Origin: Chamaea fasciata
Taxonomy: Eukaryota > Chordata > Aves > Passeriformes > Sylviidae
Direction of reading: 5' to 3'
Assembly (NCBI GenBank): GCA_029207755.1
Contig: JARCOQ010000003.1
Coordinates: 558,001-622,000, forward strand
DNA: 64,000 bases
Shown: positions 12,401 to 27,400 of the stretch, one piece after another
How positions within the stretch are numbered: the stretch's first letter is position 1
Layout: each line of letters begins with the position of its first letter
Position numbers and translations under genes: made by a program
The notes under the pieces: generated by a model
The model's input: only the letters and a program-made list of their open reading frames with translations
Told to the model about the DNA's origin: nothing
Database searches by the model: none

Positions 12401-15400
12401 TACAGTGAAATGTTGCTTATTTTATGGGGGTTTTACTCCATGGTTTGGATGAACGTGGGTGAGGGGGAAGCAGAGGTGAAGTGATTCATCCAACAGTTAA
12501 AAAGTGGCAGTGACAGATTAAATCTGTCTCTGCCTGAATCCAGATCTTAACTCGAACTTGCATCGTTCTAAGAGCAATGAACTCTTGCTGTAGCAGGGCC
12601 CAGGTAATGTAGTTATATCACTGCAACTCTCCTGTGCACGCGGTGAGGCCACACTTGCATGGTATGGTTTGTCCTCAATTAATTTTCCTTTTTATCTTTT
12701 GTCACTCCTCAAATATTTGGGTATTGTGAACAACGTGGCCGATGAGTTGTAGCCTCACACTGCTAGGAAATTACACAATGTCTGTCCAGCTCTCTCAACT
12801 TCTCCTCATCTATTTTCCCAGTTTTGTACTGTCTTGTCAAGGGCAACTGCCTCAAGGAGCCGTATTTTACAGGAATCTGTGGTTAAAGGGAGCTTGGAGG
12901 TCCTTCTAGGTCCCCCAGGTGGTGAACTCGGCTGTCTTCCAGTCCCCTGTTTGCTGGCTAAGGTGTGCTCTACAGGTAACTCCACCATCCTCAGGGTTTG
13001 CTGTTTTTATTATAGTGGGGTGGTATTGAGAATCAGGAGGGGGAAAGGAGGAGAGAAGGCAGCTTGGAAAAAGCAGATAGAAGTGCAGGAGAGGGGGTGG
13101 GTGCAATTTCGGGCTAAGCTGTTTCAGCTGCTTTCTCTCCAGTGATGCATCTGTGTGGGTTTGTGGTGTGAAAGGATGCGGAGCTGAGAGTTTGGTTTTG
13201 AGGAGTCTGTTTCATTCATGGTTTGTGCAGCAAGGTGCACTTGCTCCCTGCATAGGTAAATGTGCCTTTAAAGCGATGAGTGGGAGGCAGAATTAACAAC
13301 CCTAAACACCTCTCTCAAACAACTGGAATAGGAACGGTTTAAGAGCCACCCACTCGCCTTGTAACTTCTGCCTCCTCACAGCCCTGCCAAGGGGAGGGAA
13401 AGGAAATCTCTTAACCTGATTATTGTTTGTGGCTGCAGGAAGCAATCCAGTTACAGCAATACTTTAATCCTCACACTGTTGGATCCCACTTAGAACAGAG
13501 AAATCTTGGTGTCATACCCTTGCAGGCAGGGATGTGGTGTCTGTAAAGAAAATCATCAAACCTCCCCTTGCCTTGGCCTGAAGAAACTGTGATGAAGCTC
13601 CACACTGAGCACTTGGAGTTTGTCCAGGGAGCATGAGAACAGTTGGCCCCAAAATTTGAGCTCTGTCTATCTATCTAGGTAAGGAATGACTTCCTTTGTA
13701 GATCTAAGTGTCTTTTGGGGGGAGTGTGAAGCTTTTAGCAGATCCTCATAGTTCTGTGCTCTTGAGGAATCTTGAAAAGCATTTTCCAAAGGCCACTTCT
13801 ACTAGTGCAGCCGTGGTTATTTCTCCTCTGGGTAGCTGGCAGAGCTGTGAGATTGGGGAAGAGACCAGGCTGTAGAGTGTGGCAGCCTGTGCCTGTGACA
13901 AGGGAATGGTGTTCTTTGGGTGAGATGCAGAAATGCAGAATGGTTGGTGATGGGCTGGCAGAAGTGGTCAATATCCCAGCTGAACACAGCTGTGAACAGA
14001 AGGCAGAATAGCTATTAGCCCCCCAAAAGATTCTCTTCTCTTCTGAGAAATGATGAGGCCCTTATCTTGTGTGCAGTCCTGATGGTAGCAGCAAACACTC
14101 CTGTTGACATGAATATGAATAGGTTTCGGGTCCCAAGTGACAAAAGATTAATAACTCTGCTTAATTACAGCCTCATTTTTTTCTGATACTATGAGAGTAA
14201 GTGACTTTTCAAGGAGACCTCACTGTGAGATGTGCACGATATCAGAACTCTCTTTGGGAAGAAGGCAAAATTAAATAGATCAAGGTTTAAAATCGGGGCA
14301 AAATTCATGTGAGAGAAGCTCCGTGGTCTCTGCCTTATGAGTAGGTGTGTTTTCAAGCCATACAAATTTCCATTGAGGTTAGAAGTGTTCAGTGAAGATC
14401 TGTCCCAGAGTGGTTACAGCCTCAACTATCCAGGTTATGGAACATCTTCCTTGTGACATCACAGTGCTCCAAAGGATTATGAAAAGGATGTGTAGAGGTA
14501 CGTGGGGCTTTGTCAGCACTAATTATACATTTTGTTGTGCAAGTAAAGCACGTGACATTTCAGAATTCAGTTCCTGTTATCCAGAACAAACACTTGCTGC
14601 TGATACCTCTCTGGAAGGATCCCTGAGTTGTGGACAGTGCAGTGGTGAATTCACATGTGGTGTGATTTCTCTAAGGGCAGACAGCAACATGGGGGCACTT
14701 CCTCAGCAGGTAGAACAACAAATGCTAAAAAAGGAACCTCCTAGAAAGAAGGAAGAAAGACAGAAAAAAAGTGAGAAGAGAATAAAAAAGAAAAGAGATT
14801 GTTTGGTGACAGTGTGATGATTCATAGATGTATCTTTTGAGTGTCCTGGTTCTTGTTGACTATGGGAAATGAAGCCATTGAAGGGGAAATAACGTGGTTC
14901 TTTCTGGGACTGAGAGAGATAATGTCAGGCTGCCTCAAAGAAGACTTTTAAACAACTTCTTCTTCCCTTATTTTGCAGTAGGAAGTATCCCCACAAAATA
15001 AGTGGTGTATGTTCTGTAGAGCAGCTGTTGCTCTTTGAGCATGTACCTGAAACACGTGAAACTCAAGCCTGTGCTATTTGCTGATTATTTCCCTGGTTCT
15101 CACAGTTGTCAGGTTTTTACTATATCCTACAACATGTAGATTGTATAAAGGATGGGAGGGGCTGAGTCAGAGCCAGCCATGTTTTGCACTTGCTGATTTT
15201 CTTCCCTTCGTATTTTCAGGTTATTACCTTGAGATTTCCCATTTTTCAGCTATGATGGAAATATCTGTAAGGATTAAGCCTTGAAGTTTAGGATTAGATA
15301 AAAGGTTTATTGAGGGAAGGAGTCTGTTCTGTGCTTGGTGACGTTGTTTTTGTGCATGGACAGTCTGCAATGTTTGAGAGGAGAAGCAGCTCCTGAACAA

Positions 15401-18400
15401 ACTGCTCATGGACTAGGCCCTAAATATGGTTTATTTCTTCCTCTCTAAGGCCTTGAGATATTAGGAACCAGGAAAAATCCTGCTCCTCCCTGAGGACATC
15501 CCTGAGGACAAAGGTGTTTTGAGTCCCCTTGGACCCACAGCATTATTTCTTCCTTGCCTGTCTTCCCTGCCCTTGCAGCATTTGGCATGTGCTTTCTGTT
15601 GCAGTGATAGTAGGAGGTTTCTTGTAAAGCGTTGTGATTATTAAAGGCAGGCTTTGTTTTCTTTTTACTTCGCCTGCAGAGGTTGTGCTTTGGAGGATTG
15701 TCGTCATCTGAATAGCAAGGCTAGCAGCTTTCTTCTCCTTAAGAATAAAGATCTAATTTTGAACACGTATGCAGATTTGGCACTGAAGGAAGATATCTAA
15801 TAAAATAAGGAGTTTTCTGTCAGGACAAGCTGTGTATTTCTTCGTGGCTGCAGCTACTAGATGGAATGGATGAGACGCTCCTGACGCATGTGCCTTAGAA
15901 TCAGATCTGTCTGTATGCTGGGAATTACTGGGCTACATCCAGTGACAAAACTGGATGTCAAATCCTGCTCCTAACCCCAGACAATTCTGAGGCCGCAGGG
16001 CCAGAGCATAACAGAGCTGAGAGAGCTGAACTGTGAGGTGTGCGGTTGGGTTTTCCCCCTGTCCTTTCAGAGGCATTTCAGGCTGTTTCTCAATGGCTGT
16101 TGGCAGCCTTCCAGCCCCTTGCTGCCTTGCTCAATCATCTGCAGTGTGAGGAGTTTAGTAACACATGAGAATTCCAGCAAGCATGAGGTGCTGTGGCTGC
16201 GCTGTGTGGAATACTCTGCGGTGCCCGGGGAGTTCAGATGGAAAGTCTGCTTGGAAATGGCCTTTGGGGTTACTGGTTGGTGTGAATTGGAGTGCAGAGC
16301 CACCACTGGCTCCCAGCAGCTGACATCCCTAGCAGGGGATAAGTTGGTAGGAGTTGTTCTCTCTCTTTTGAGTTAGTTTTCTCACCAATCCAGAGGAGAA
16401 AGGAGTAATGTGGTGTGGATGCTGAGGAGCTGCCCCTTTGTAGAAGAGCATTGCCTTTTTGGCACTCTCTAGAGGTAGCAGCTGCCAGAGGGCAGAAGGA
16501 GGGTGTGATGAAAATCCAAACACGGCTACTGGAAGGATGCTATGCCTTTCATTTCTTCAGCGATGGGAGCTGACTTCCATCTTCTCTTCTATGGATCTGG
16601 TTTAGTATGTTTTTGGTAGAACAAGATCATCTTGGATCATCAAGTCCAACTCCTGACTCCATAGAGCACAACCTAAAGTTCTCAAACTTGCTAAAACTCA
16701 GAATTGTTCACGTGAGGGTGAACAGGCTCTGGCACAGGTTGCCCAGAGAAGTTGTGGATCCCCTGTCCCTGGAAGTGCCCAAGGCCAGACTGGATGGGCT
16801 CTGAGCAACCTGCTCTCTGGAAGGTGTGCCTGCTCCTGGCAGGGAATTCGGAATGAGATTATCTTTAAGGTCTCTTCCAGCCCAAACCAGTCCATGGTTC
16901 TGTGATAACCGTCCCCATTTCTGAAAAACATCTTGTCACTCCCTGGCTGTGCCAGTGCAGGATGGGAATTCAGCTGGCCAGAAAGTTATAACTGTTTCTA
17001 AGTGTAAAGATTTTGGTGCTATTTAATGCAACAATGACTTTGAAGTTGTTGAATTCAGCTTGCATGAATCAATACTGGACACTGTGTTGCTGGAGGAATT
17101 ACTCCTGGGGAGGATAAATTTCAGGGGTGGCTTGACACCAGCCCAATTTTTTTTTGCTCTCTGATAAAAGATGAACCATTTCTCAGTGGGTTTTTTTGGT
17201 GTGATGCCATTTCCTCTTTGCCTGAGCAAATCTGTTGTTTGTCTGTGCTCTGCAGGAGGTCAGGCCAGACAGACCTAAATGACTTATGGCCCTCCTAATC
17301 TTAAAAAAATACCCGAAAAACCCAAATGGGAAGTCTTACATGCTGAGGTTTAGAGGTGTGAATATTACATGCTGACACTGAATGGTTTTCTCATGAGTAT
17401 CTTTTCATATATCAACTTGTTGGATTTTTTCCCCAAAGATCATGATTTGTGTGGCACCTTTGGGGGGCTGCAGTGCAGGTCGCTGGGATGCATGACCCAA
17501 AGCTGTTGTGTGAGCTCTCAACACAGCACAGCCAGTGTTGACAGGAGAAATCTGTGCAGCAGGGTGCAGGATTCAACACAGGACAAAATAAGTGAAATAA
17601 AACTACTCAAAGCCAACACTCCTGCCTTCAGGAAGCTGCTTCAGGAACTGTGGTGTGCTGAGGGAGAGGAAGGTGACAGGCACCCCAAAGTGGCTTGTTG
17701 CTGTTTTATCTTAACGGGAAGCCTCCCTGATCGCGTGCCTCTCTGCTGGGGTGCTGGGTGATGTGTCTGGCTGGCATTAGCAGTGCTTCCTGGGGGTGAT
17801 TCATGCCTTCGTGGGGTTGTTTTGAAAGAAGGTGGGAGAGCTTTATTCCTTTCTCAGGCCCTGTTCCAGCTCCTTTGCGCTTAGCTCAGCAGGGACACCT
17901 GGAATGGCGTAAACTGGCAGCCCAGCCCCGCAGCTCTGGGCTGGCACTGCTTCCAGCACATGCCTGCTTCTGTGAGCTGCTGGCCCAGTGCTGGCCTGGG
18001 AGGGAGCAACTCGCTGTTTATAGGCTTGTTATTTGCTGGATGAACAGGCTGAGTCAATGTGTCATGTGCTCAAACACACAGCGTGCTCAGGATTGGGGAG
18101 GGGAGGATACAGCCTTGGGTTCTGGCACTGGGGGTTGGTTCTCCAGATTCCCTGCCTGCACCCTCGGGGGGGGGAAATGTCAGTGTTCCCAGAGAAGTGG
18201 GATGTTGCTTGATTTCTGTGAGCATCTCTGACAAGGGCCTGAAGATGAGCCTGGCAGGGAACTGTGCAGGCTCCTCTGGGACTCCTGGGGGAACCTGGTT
18301 ATGGGCAGTGAGGTCACCCCACGTACCTGTGTGCTCAGTGCTGCCCTTTGTGTGCTCTCTGATGGGCACAGCCTCTAGCGTGAGGTCCAGAAAGTGGAAC

Positions 18401-21400
18401 CGTGCTGTTTTGTCTCTGGGTAGAAGGAAAAGATCGTTCTGACTCAGTGCTAGCGTGAACAGATTAAACCCTCCTCTTTATTTCTTCACAATTTTATTTT
18501 CCTTTGATTAATGTGTTTCCTTTGATAATGTGTCTCATTACATTTTGTTTTGTGCTGGTTTCAATTAACAGTGATTTACATGTATAATTTAGTATAAGAA
18601 GGTATTTCTCGCTGTCCACCAGTTCTAATGGGGATGTTATCAGGTGTTCTCTTCCCTAGCACATTTTCCAGGTGCCTCCTTAGGAAAATTCTCTGCAGAG
18701 ATGGAAATATGTCTCTAACTGGAAAAGAAAAAGGTCTTCCAAAAGCACCAAAGCACAGTGAAGCTGCAATGAAGTACAGAGATTCCCAAGGACATTGCTA
18801 CAGTGCGTGCATGTGTAAGAAATCATCCTTTCTCAGTGTGTTTGAGGCTGTTACAGAATTTCTTGTGCACAGAGGTGTTTTAAGCCCAAATTGCCGTGGT
18901 GTATCTGGGGCTCCAATATACATCACTCAGCAAGTGAGTAGCAGGGATATTCACTGGGCTTTGAAATCTTTTGCTAGAGACAGTTTCATCAGGAGTGCAG
19001 CTCTCAGTCAGGGGTGTGTGCTGGATAGATTATCAGTAGTGCTCAGATACCAGCTTTATCAAAAGAGGTGCAAACTGAAGAAACAAGTGCCAGAAACAGC
19101 TAACAAATACCTGCACAGTCTTTGTTCTGTGATTGAAGTCTTCCCTTTAATCCTTTCCTTTTACAGGGGGGTAACTGACCTTGAGTCTGAAACCCAGTGC
19201 TTCAGTGTCTGCGAGCAGATAATACAGGTGTGTGGGAGACCGGCTCAGCCTGCCTTCTGAGGAGTAAGCAGCAGTAATCTGGGGAGGTGGGGGGCTGCTC
19301 CATGCACTGCTGTGCACACAGAGCCTGTTCGTGGAGACCCAGGACAGGTTCCCTGTCCTTCGTGAGGCTACCAAACCTGGGGGCAGAGGTGGCTGTAACT
19401 GATGCAGCATCTTCTCATACTCCTGTGCCCAATCTCTGTCCTCAGAGTTTGCTTGTCACCTGTATCTTCTGGATTTTTCCTTCATATTTCGTAGCTGTTC
19501 ACATTGCTGGGTTAAATCTCTTTTCTCACAGGAAGAGTTAAGCCAGAGATCTTAGGTTTTCTGGCAGTGATGTGTGTGGGTGTTTGGGGTTTTTTATGTT
19601 TCACCTGTTATGTTCAGGTGCAGAGCTTTGGCATCCCACAACGTCACCAAAAGTGAGGCTGGACCTCCTTGTCAAGTCAGGATATTTCAGAGGGAGGTAA
19701 AAGCCACACTGATAGAAATATGAGTGGTAGATTAATATCATGTTTCAGGTTATCTCTGCAGTTGTTGGAATAATTTGATCTTTCTTTGTGGTGGTTACAA
19801 GCAGACAGAGGGGCTGACAAGAGCAATTGCATTAAGCCTACTAGCCCTTGCTAATGCTGTGAGCCAGAGGGACTGCATTATTGTCTGCCTGAGGCTTAAG
19901 CCAGTTGTTTAATACCAGGTACTTGAGTTCAGGTTTTGAGCGAGGATATAAACAGGAAGAAAGGGAAAATGCCCAGTTTTATTTCTTTGATTTTTGGAAA
20001 ATGCTGGGTTTGTGCTCCAAATTACTGCCAGCCTTTATAAAGTGATCCTGAGGATTACTCACTCAGGTAGGTCTAGTTTTATGTTTTTGTTGCCTGTTGT
20101 GCTGAAGCAACTCAGGCTCCTTTTGAACAGAGAACAATCTGTGCTGCTCACCACGTGTGCTGCTCTGCTGCTCACCAGTCTAGGTCTCCGGTGTGTCTTT
20201 CCCTCAGCTGGAAAAACTTGGGGAATCAATCACAGTGGCAGTTCAATGATCTGCCTTACAGCACCTTCACAGCTTGGCTTTGCTGGATGCTGAGCCAGCT
20301 GCTCTGGTGTCCCTTGGAGATCTTCCATTCATGAGACTGAGCTGGGCTGATCTTACTTAGGCGTGCAGTCCTGTTGCCAGAAAACAGGATAACTGGCAGT
20401 CATCCAGGTGCTAAAAGGGCTTTGCTGTCACTTTTCTGAGTGTGGTGGTCTCCCGTGACATGGATTTGTGGAGTTGCTGTGGCAACCTGCATAGGTTTCG
20501 TCAAGCCCCTGCCTGGTTCCTGGTTTCCAGATTAGCTGTGCTATTCATCCCACCTTGGAGGAGGGAGGCTGGGGCCTGGGCCTTGGGGCAGTTTGCCTGC
20601 TGGACAGGCAAAGCAGCCTCTGAAGAGGTGGGGGCAGAGAGCTGGTGGCTGCAGCGTGGTGCCTGCCTGCCTTCCCTCCAGCTGGGCGCAGGACCCGGGG
20701 CCTCTGCCTCTCTGCAGCCTCCCTGTTGCCTCTGCTTGCTTATTCCTGCTGCACTTGTAGTTCGAAAGTAGTTAAAGTTGGTGTGGCCTGGCTCCATTGC
20801 AGTAGGTCAGACTGGTTTGAAGACCCTATGCTGTTTTCATTTGAAGTGAAAAAACGTTGATAACTTAAGCAGAAACATGGCTTTAAACCAGTCCTTTCTT
20901 CAAGTTTACTAGCAAGTGGGGAGAAAAAGATAAGCTTAGTGAAACACTGCTTGGAGTTCTATGGCAGCAGGAGTTGCTTATATTTTGGGCTTGATCTGCA
21001 TTTGGTTCATCATCATAAGAGTTTAGAGTTGGAGGTTCTGGACTGTGGACAGCAGAAGTGCCTTTATACTGTGCGAGTCATGTGGTTCATTTAAAGTAAC
21101 TTTTGACTTAACTTTACACAGCCTTGAGCCTGAGACGTTCTGGGTATTGTGTGTCTCTGATAAAAATAACAGAGAGGCAAATACGTGCTGGGAACTGGGA
21201 TTGTTGCAGGGCTGATAGTGATCTCAGAAACCACTGGAGTGTCGTGTTACTCAGTTCCTAGATGGAGATGCTTTGAAATGCCTGTGTGAAATGCTCCAGG
21301 GCATTATGAACCTGCAGCCTGCATGCTGCAGAGACCATCCATGGAGAGAGAAGAGCTGTTCATTGAATGGTGACACAAGTTCTGATCTTCAGTCTGGGCA

Positions 21401-24400
21401 CAGGACTGTACAGTTAACTCACTGTGAAGAGGGAGTGTGCAGGGGAGCTCTGGCACATTTCAGATGGGTTTGCAGCCCATTGTGGGTCTCCTGGGTACAC
21501 CACAAACACACCTGAGAATCCATTCTCGAACTCCTGTGGAGGTGAGGAGAAATGGAGCACATGAAGGGAGACTGGGAGTGATGCTGGGGACACAGAATTG
21601 CTTTTACTTGTTTCTCCTTTTGCTCTTTGAGAGTCATCTTAAATATTTGTATTACATCTCACTGCATTCTGTGTCTTACTTGCCAAGACTGGTTGCCTTA
21701 GTCACCAGGGCTGTGGTAACTAGGACAACAAGATTAAGCAGGCAAATGTAGAAATAATGGTAATAAATTTCTCAACTCTTCCTTGCAATTGGCTTGTATG
21801 AACAAATACCCTGCATGTGGGTGACTTGTGTCAGCAGTCTGTTCTCCCTTTCTGCCTGACACATCCTGAAATGCTGCTGGTGGCACTGCCCTGGTCGAGC
21901 TGTGCTGGTGCCCTCCTGCAGCTGGAAATGAGCCTGTCAGGGTTATTTGTGAATGTTGCTGCCCACCTCCTTCCTGCAGCATGGCAGTCCGTGCTGGGCT
22001 GGGGCAGAGGGACATTAAAGGCCAGCCCGTGTGCTCACTAGCTTGGTGGCAAATTCTGAGTGGGAGGTTTGGCACCAGTGTGTCTGCTGGGGTGGGGAGG
22101 CTGCCTTACAATGCTGGGGCCACTGGTGGCTTCCATGCAGTCACTTTCTTCCATAGATGTTGTCCTCTCCTGGAACAGTTATTTGCACATTGATTTCTTT
22201 GCTCGCTGTTGGACTGAGGAGGGTCTGGGAAATGCTAATTGTGCTGTCTCTTATTCTTCAGGATGCTGTTTGTGCTTCGGGTGTAGTTGGAGGTCAGCTT
22301 TTGATGCGGTTTTGCTTTGCTTTGAGAGCAGGCTGTTCCTATCCCACCAGGTAAACCCAAATCCTGACCTGGGACACTGAAGTAGTGTCTTCCAGCCCAC
22401 CTTTGGAACATGTTGCTCCTGGAAGGTCCCTCTGAGCTGCACCTTGCTGTGCCCACCCTTCCTGCAGTAACAAACCCAGTGCTGTGCTCTCTCCTCTAGA
22501 AAGCTCCCAGCTCCATGAATTTGAGATAGCAAAGCACTCGCCTAGTCAGGCTCTTTGGAACACTCTTGACAATCTCTGATTGATCTTTCACGTGGGGGAG
22601 GAGTAGGGTGATTGCATCCAAGGAATTGTGCTAACAAAGACCTTGTGCTTTGGTACCTGCCCTCCCTGGGGAGCAGCTTCCTCTGCCTCTTCTCCATGTG
22701 TGGTTATCCTGAGGAGTGCATTCACCTCTCCTTTGAACTGGCAGCCTGTTAATAGCTGCAAGCAGCATTTCTGTTAAGGAACTGTCAGGTATTTCTGAAC
22801 TAAGGTTTTTGCTTTGAGTGGTACCCTTTTGGAATGTCCAGATCTTGGGCCTTGAGTTACGTTTCTTTCTCTGATTTTGCTTTCCTTTGACTTTTGTCCT
22901 CTCAAAAACTGTAACTGGCTGCAATGTCATAGTCACTTGCAGTCTTGTTTCATGCCCTTACTAACCACTGTTGGATAGAATCATTAAAAGCTGTCCCCTC
23001 ATGGCTGTTTTGAAAACTTTTCAGTATTATTCTGGGCTGGAACTAGCTTTTTTTTCTTTTATAGGCTTGTTTCACAGTTTGATCAGTGAACCAAAAAAAG
23101 CCACGTTTTTGTCTCTTCTGCTTCACTTGGCTGGTGCAGAGCTTCCTGTAGGCCAGTATCACGGTAGCATGTGCACTGGCAAATGCATTTTTCTGTGTAC
23201 AAGAGCTGAAGACAACTCATTTCAGAAGTGCTTAATGACTTCCTGTATAAAATTCAGAGTATTTAGAGAGAAAACAAGGGTGCTGCATCTGAACATATAT
23301 ACAAGGCAGCATATGCCCAGAAAACGGGCATAAAGGAGTGCCTCTGTTGCACCAAGTGGTTCTGAGTGCACCTATTGTGCAGGAAATCCTTCACTTCTGC
23401 CACAGATCCCTGTGGGTTGGTGGGAAGGATTGTGTGATAAATCGCCCGTCCCTGCATTTCCTGAGTTCTTCAGTAGGCATTCTGGTGCTTCAGTGAGCAC
23501 TACAAAACCCTGCTTGGAAGAGACAAAGTGGTTGGTAGGGTGTTGAACTTTTTGAAGTATGTTACAAATTTAAATTTTCCTGCTCCGTGTGTCTTTGGAC
23601 GACTGCCTTGCCCAGTGTGGCTGTAATACAGGATGTGGTGAGGAGGCACTGCAAGTTTTTTATGGACCCTTTTGTTAGATGAAGTGTGTGCTGTGATAGC
23701 TCCTGGCTCTGCTTGCAGCTTGCTGAGAAGGTGAATGGGCACAGCGATCCATGGAAAGACTGTCCTGTTCCACTGGGACAGCGTCTGCAAGCGCAGTGTC
23801 ATCTCTTCAGTTGGTGAGCTGCTTGCTGGGGCTCCCCAGGGCCCTGCCACCCTGTGAGGAGCTGGCTGACGCTGCTGAGCCCCAGCTGCAGCACCTTGGA
23901 GAGTGGGGACACTCTGCCGGGAAATCTCGTGCTGCCAGTGAGCAGGAATGCCACCGGACAGCAGCTGCCTGTATGCTTTGTCTGGAGAGGGCCCCGTGGG
24001 GAAATTTCCTGTGGTCCACTGGAGCTCAGGCTGCTCCCTGGACACATTTATTTTTGCAGCATAGCTGGTTCCTGCTTTTTGATGCCTGCTCCCAGGGAAC
24101 CTGATGCTACAGGGTCAGTGGACATGGACAAAAAGCAGTGTTGCTGGGATTTTCTGGCAAATACCATGGTATTCCTGAGCTGGGGAATTCGGTGTGAGCC
24201 ACAGCAATGTCACTTCCACTCCAGCTGCATGGGTTGTGCCATCCCTGCCTCAGAAAAGCAGGCACAGTTGGGTAGAAACAGCCCAGAAGCTTTGTATTGC
24301 TGTAGTGTTTCATGATGGATGTCTCTGCCAGGAAGGGCTGTTTTTGAAGGTGACTGGTGAGGAGAGGCAGTGCACACTGGAGTGTTGGCAGGTACCTCTG

Positions 24401-27400
24401 TGCTAAAGGGAAACTGCTCTGTAGCACCAGGTAAGCTGCAGCTCCTTGTTGAGGAGTGTGAGAGAGCTCTGGCATGTCTGTGTTAGGTGACAGGCTGGAG
24501 TAGCCGAGTGTCTTTCTAGGCAGATCTCAGGTTTTTCACTCCATCCTCTGATCTTGTTTTCATCACTGAATGCACAGACTGGTTGCTCTCCCATGATTTT
24601 AACAACTGCCCTTTGATAACTTCCCTGCTTTTCACACAAGGGTGTGGGATCTGCCTTCCAAGCTGGCAAAACTCGTGGGAGCTCTCAGTCCGCAGGAGGA
24701 AGCAGTCCACAAATCAGGAGGTGAAATTCAGGTTATATATTGATGTTGGCCATCTCTGTCTGCTGCCTGCAGTGTCCCACACTTCTCATGGGTTCAAATC
24801 CACAACACAAACAGGGAGCAGGCCAGACAGGTCCACTTCTTCTTGAGGCTGCCTGTGTTACTGAGTCTGAAATCTGGAGCTGTCTGTAGCTATGGAGCCT
24901 GTAAAGGATGTTGTGCTTAAAGAAATCTGCCTAGGAAGAGGAAGGGAACATTTCATAATACAGACTTATCTTTGACTGGCTTCTGCTATTGTGTTTGAAT
25001 TGGTTTGACAAAGCAGCATTTGTTCTGTCCAGAAGCTGTTTGCTTGCAGAGATGCTTGTCCACGTGAGGAGGCATGTCCAAACATCAGAGGGTGTTTCAG
25101 CAGGCTCGAGGAGGAGAGCACATGTGCTTTGGAGCTGTTGGCTGCAGGCCTGACCAGAGGGAATCCCAGAGATCTCTGCTGGTTTGAGGGTGTCACTGCA
25201 GTCCGGGAATATTCCTGTATGGCCTTGGCCAAACGTTTGTGTGAGGTTTTCTGTTGCAGCCAGGTTTGCTCTGTCCCAGTGTGGGATCTCATGGTCCTGC
25301 ATTGGTGCCCTCCTGATTGGAGCAGCCTCACTATGCCATGGGCAGCAAACAAACAGAGAGATCTCGGTGTTAGTTCCTGTCCTGAGTAGCCATTCTTTCA
25401 CTGGAAAGGCAGTGTTATCAGTAGTCCTAATCTTTGGTGTGCCTTGCTAGCACGGTAACATTTTGGCAGCACAAAAGCAGGTGGAAGCCTGTAGTAGATG
25501 TAGCTTTTAGGAAAGAGAAGGGCTCTGCACCCTGAGCACAGCACTGCTGCTGGTCCATCTGCCACTCCTGGTGTGACTCCCTGGGCGTGGGGCTGGTGTA
25601 CACTCAGTGATGCATGCTGGCTGACCTCCTTCAGCAAGCATGTTTCTGTAAGCTGTTAGAACCTTCCTGTGAAGGAAACTGGCTGCTCCAGGAACAATTT
25701 TGGCTGAAGTTTGGCTACACGTCACATACCAGTTTTGAAAACCCCAAGGAAGAGGAGGATTTTGTACATCTTGTTAGGTCTTTAGAAAGGTTCTTGTATT
25801 CTCTTAGATAAATCCAACAGATCTCTTCTGTAATGCTGAGTGAATCTTAGTTCTTCCAGATAAAATCAGGGAGTCCAGTACCTGTCTGTGCTTTCCTCCC
25901 TTTCACACTGGCAGCAAGCAGCTCTGGCTGCTGCTGGAGATCCCTGGTAGCTACTGCTGCTGGCTGAGGCATGCAGAGTGTTGATGTGCTTTCTCTGAAC
26001 CTCCTTATCTCACTGGTGCACCTGACCCAGCCTGGAATGCCTGCTGTGCCTTGTCCTGACTGTTGTGTCTCTGGGACACGACCTGCCCTGTTCCTGTGCC
26101 TCTGCTGAGAGTGGCTGTGTGCTGTCTCAGTGGTATTGCAGTACATGAAATACATCTCTGAGCACAGAGGAGTGCTACGAGCTTGTGGTGGAAGAGAAGA
26201 TGGTTCCTGGGAGGCCTCTGGGTGCCAGTCAGGCCCCCAGGGCAGAGCCGTGTGTGGTCCCTGCAGCGGGTGGGAAAGCTGCTTTCAGAGTGTTTAATAG
26301 GGCAGCTGGGTGCTGACCAAACCAGAGATGGTCTGCCCAGAGAACAGAGAGTTAGGCGTTCTTCCAAGGGCTGACTGGAGCAGGGCATGCCTGATAAATG
26401 TGCATACACAAAGAGATGGTGATGTTTGATGCAGTTAAGAATGGCCTGCCCAGTCAGATGAGAGCTGCAGGGGCTGATGGTGTGGATTTTCCCTTCCATG
26501 GGGGTAGGAAAATGAAAAAAAAAAAAAAAAGAGGTGTTCCAATTCGGTACAGTGGTGCTGAGGTCCCATTTAATGCACTTCCCTGGCCTCTTTTCAGTGA
26601 TTGCAGTCTATCTTGAATGGCCATTCCAAGGGGGAAATGCTAACCAGGACACAAGGCTGTGAGGAAAACTCTAGGCAGCTGCAAGAAGCCAGCCAGGAAG
26701 ACAAGGAAAGGTAGATGTATCTGCTTGCAGGACACTGTTCTCTTCCCTTTTGCCTCCTGACTGAGGATGAATTGCTGGATGATACCTTGCTCTTGGTAAT
26801 GTATATCCTCCTCCTGATACTGTTATTCTTTGCTCTCCCCAGCGTGACTTTGCCTCTCCTCCTCCCCTGTAGGTTGATGCTGTGAGGACAAGAAACCCCT
26901 TCCCTTGCTGTTAAAACCCTCAGAGACACAAGGGAAGAGGGTGTAATCCAGTGCTCTGGGGTGTCTGAGCATTGGCCTTGGGCTTGGTCTGTCTAGGGGC
27001 ACTTGGACGGAGATGGGATGATGGAGGGGAGGAGTAGTCTTGTGGGAAGTTTCTAGAGTCAGGTGGAGCTGTAAGCTGTGAAATGCTTCACAGGAAATGA
27101 AGGGGATAACCTTGGGAGGGGATGTCTTCTGTGCATCACGCTTTAGGGTTTCCTTTGTATGCGTCATTTGGGCATTGGGGTATGTCACACCTACTGCAAT
27201 TTGCAGTAGCAGAACCCTGCAGGGCAGGTGTGCTACTGGTAGCCAGGATGCCGAGGAGCTAAAATGTCTCTCCTACGGCAAGGAGAGGAATGCTGGTCAG
27301 CACTGGGGCTGTTGTGCTGCACGCCACCTTGTATAGCTTGGCCGAGGGACCTGAGACACAGCAGGTATTTGGTGGCTCTGCCCTAGCTCTTTCTTGGTGA

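Noticed and set aside
14728..14817. Lys-rich reading frame end in intron 1
   Set aside because: A translation of an A-rich simple stretch; no homologue or conserved motif.
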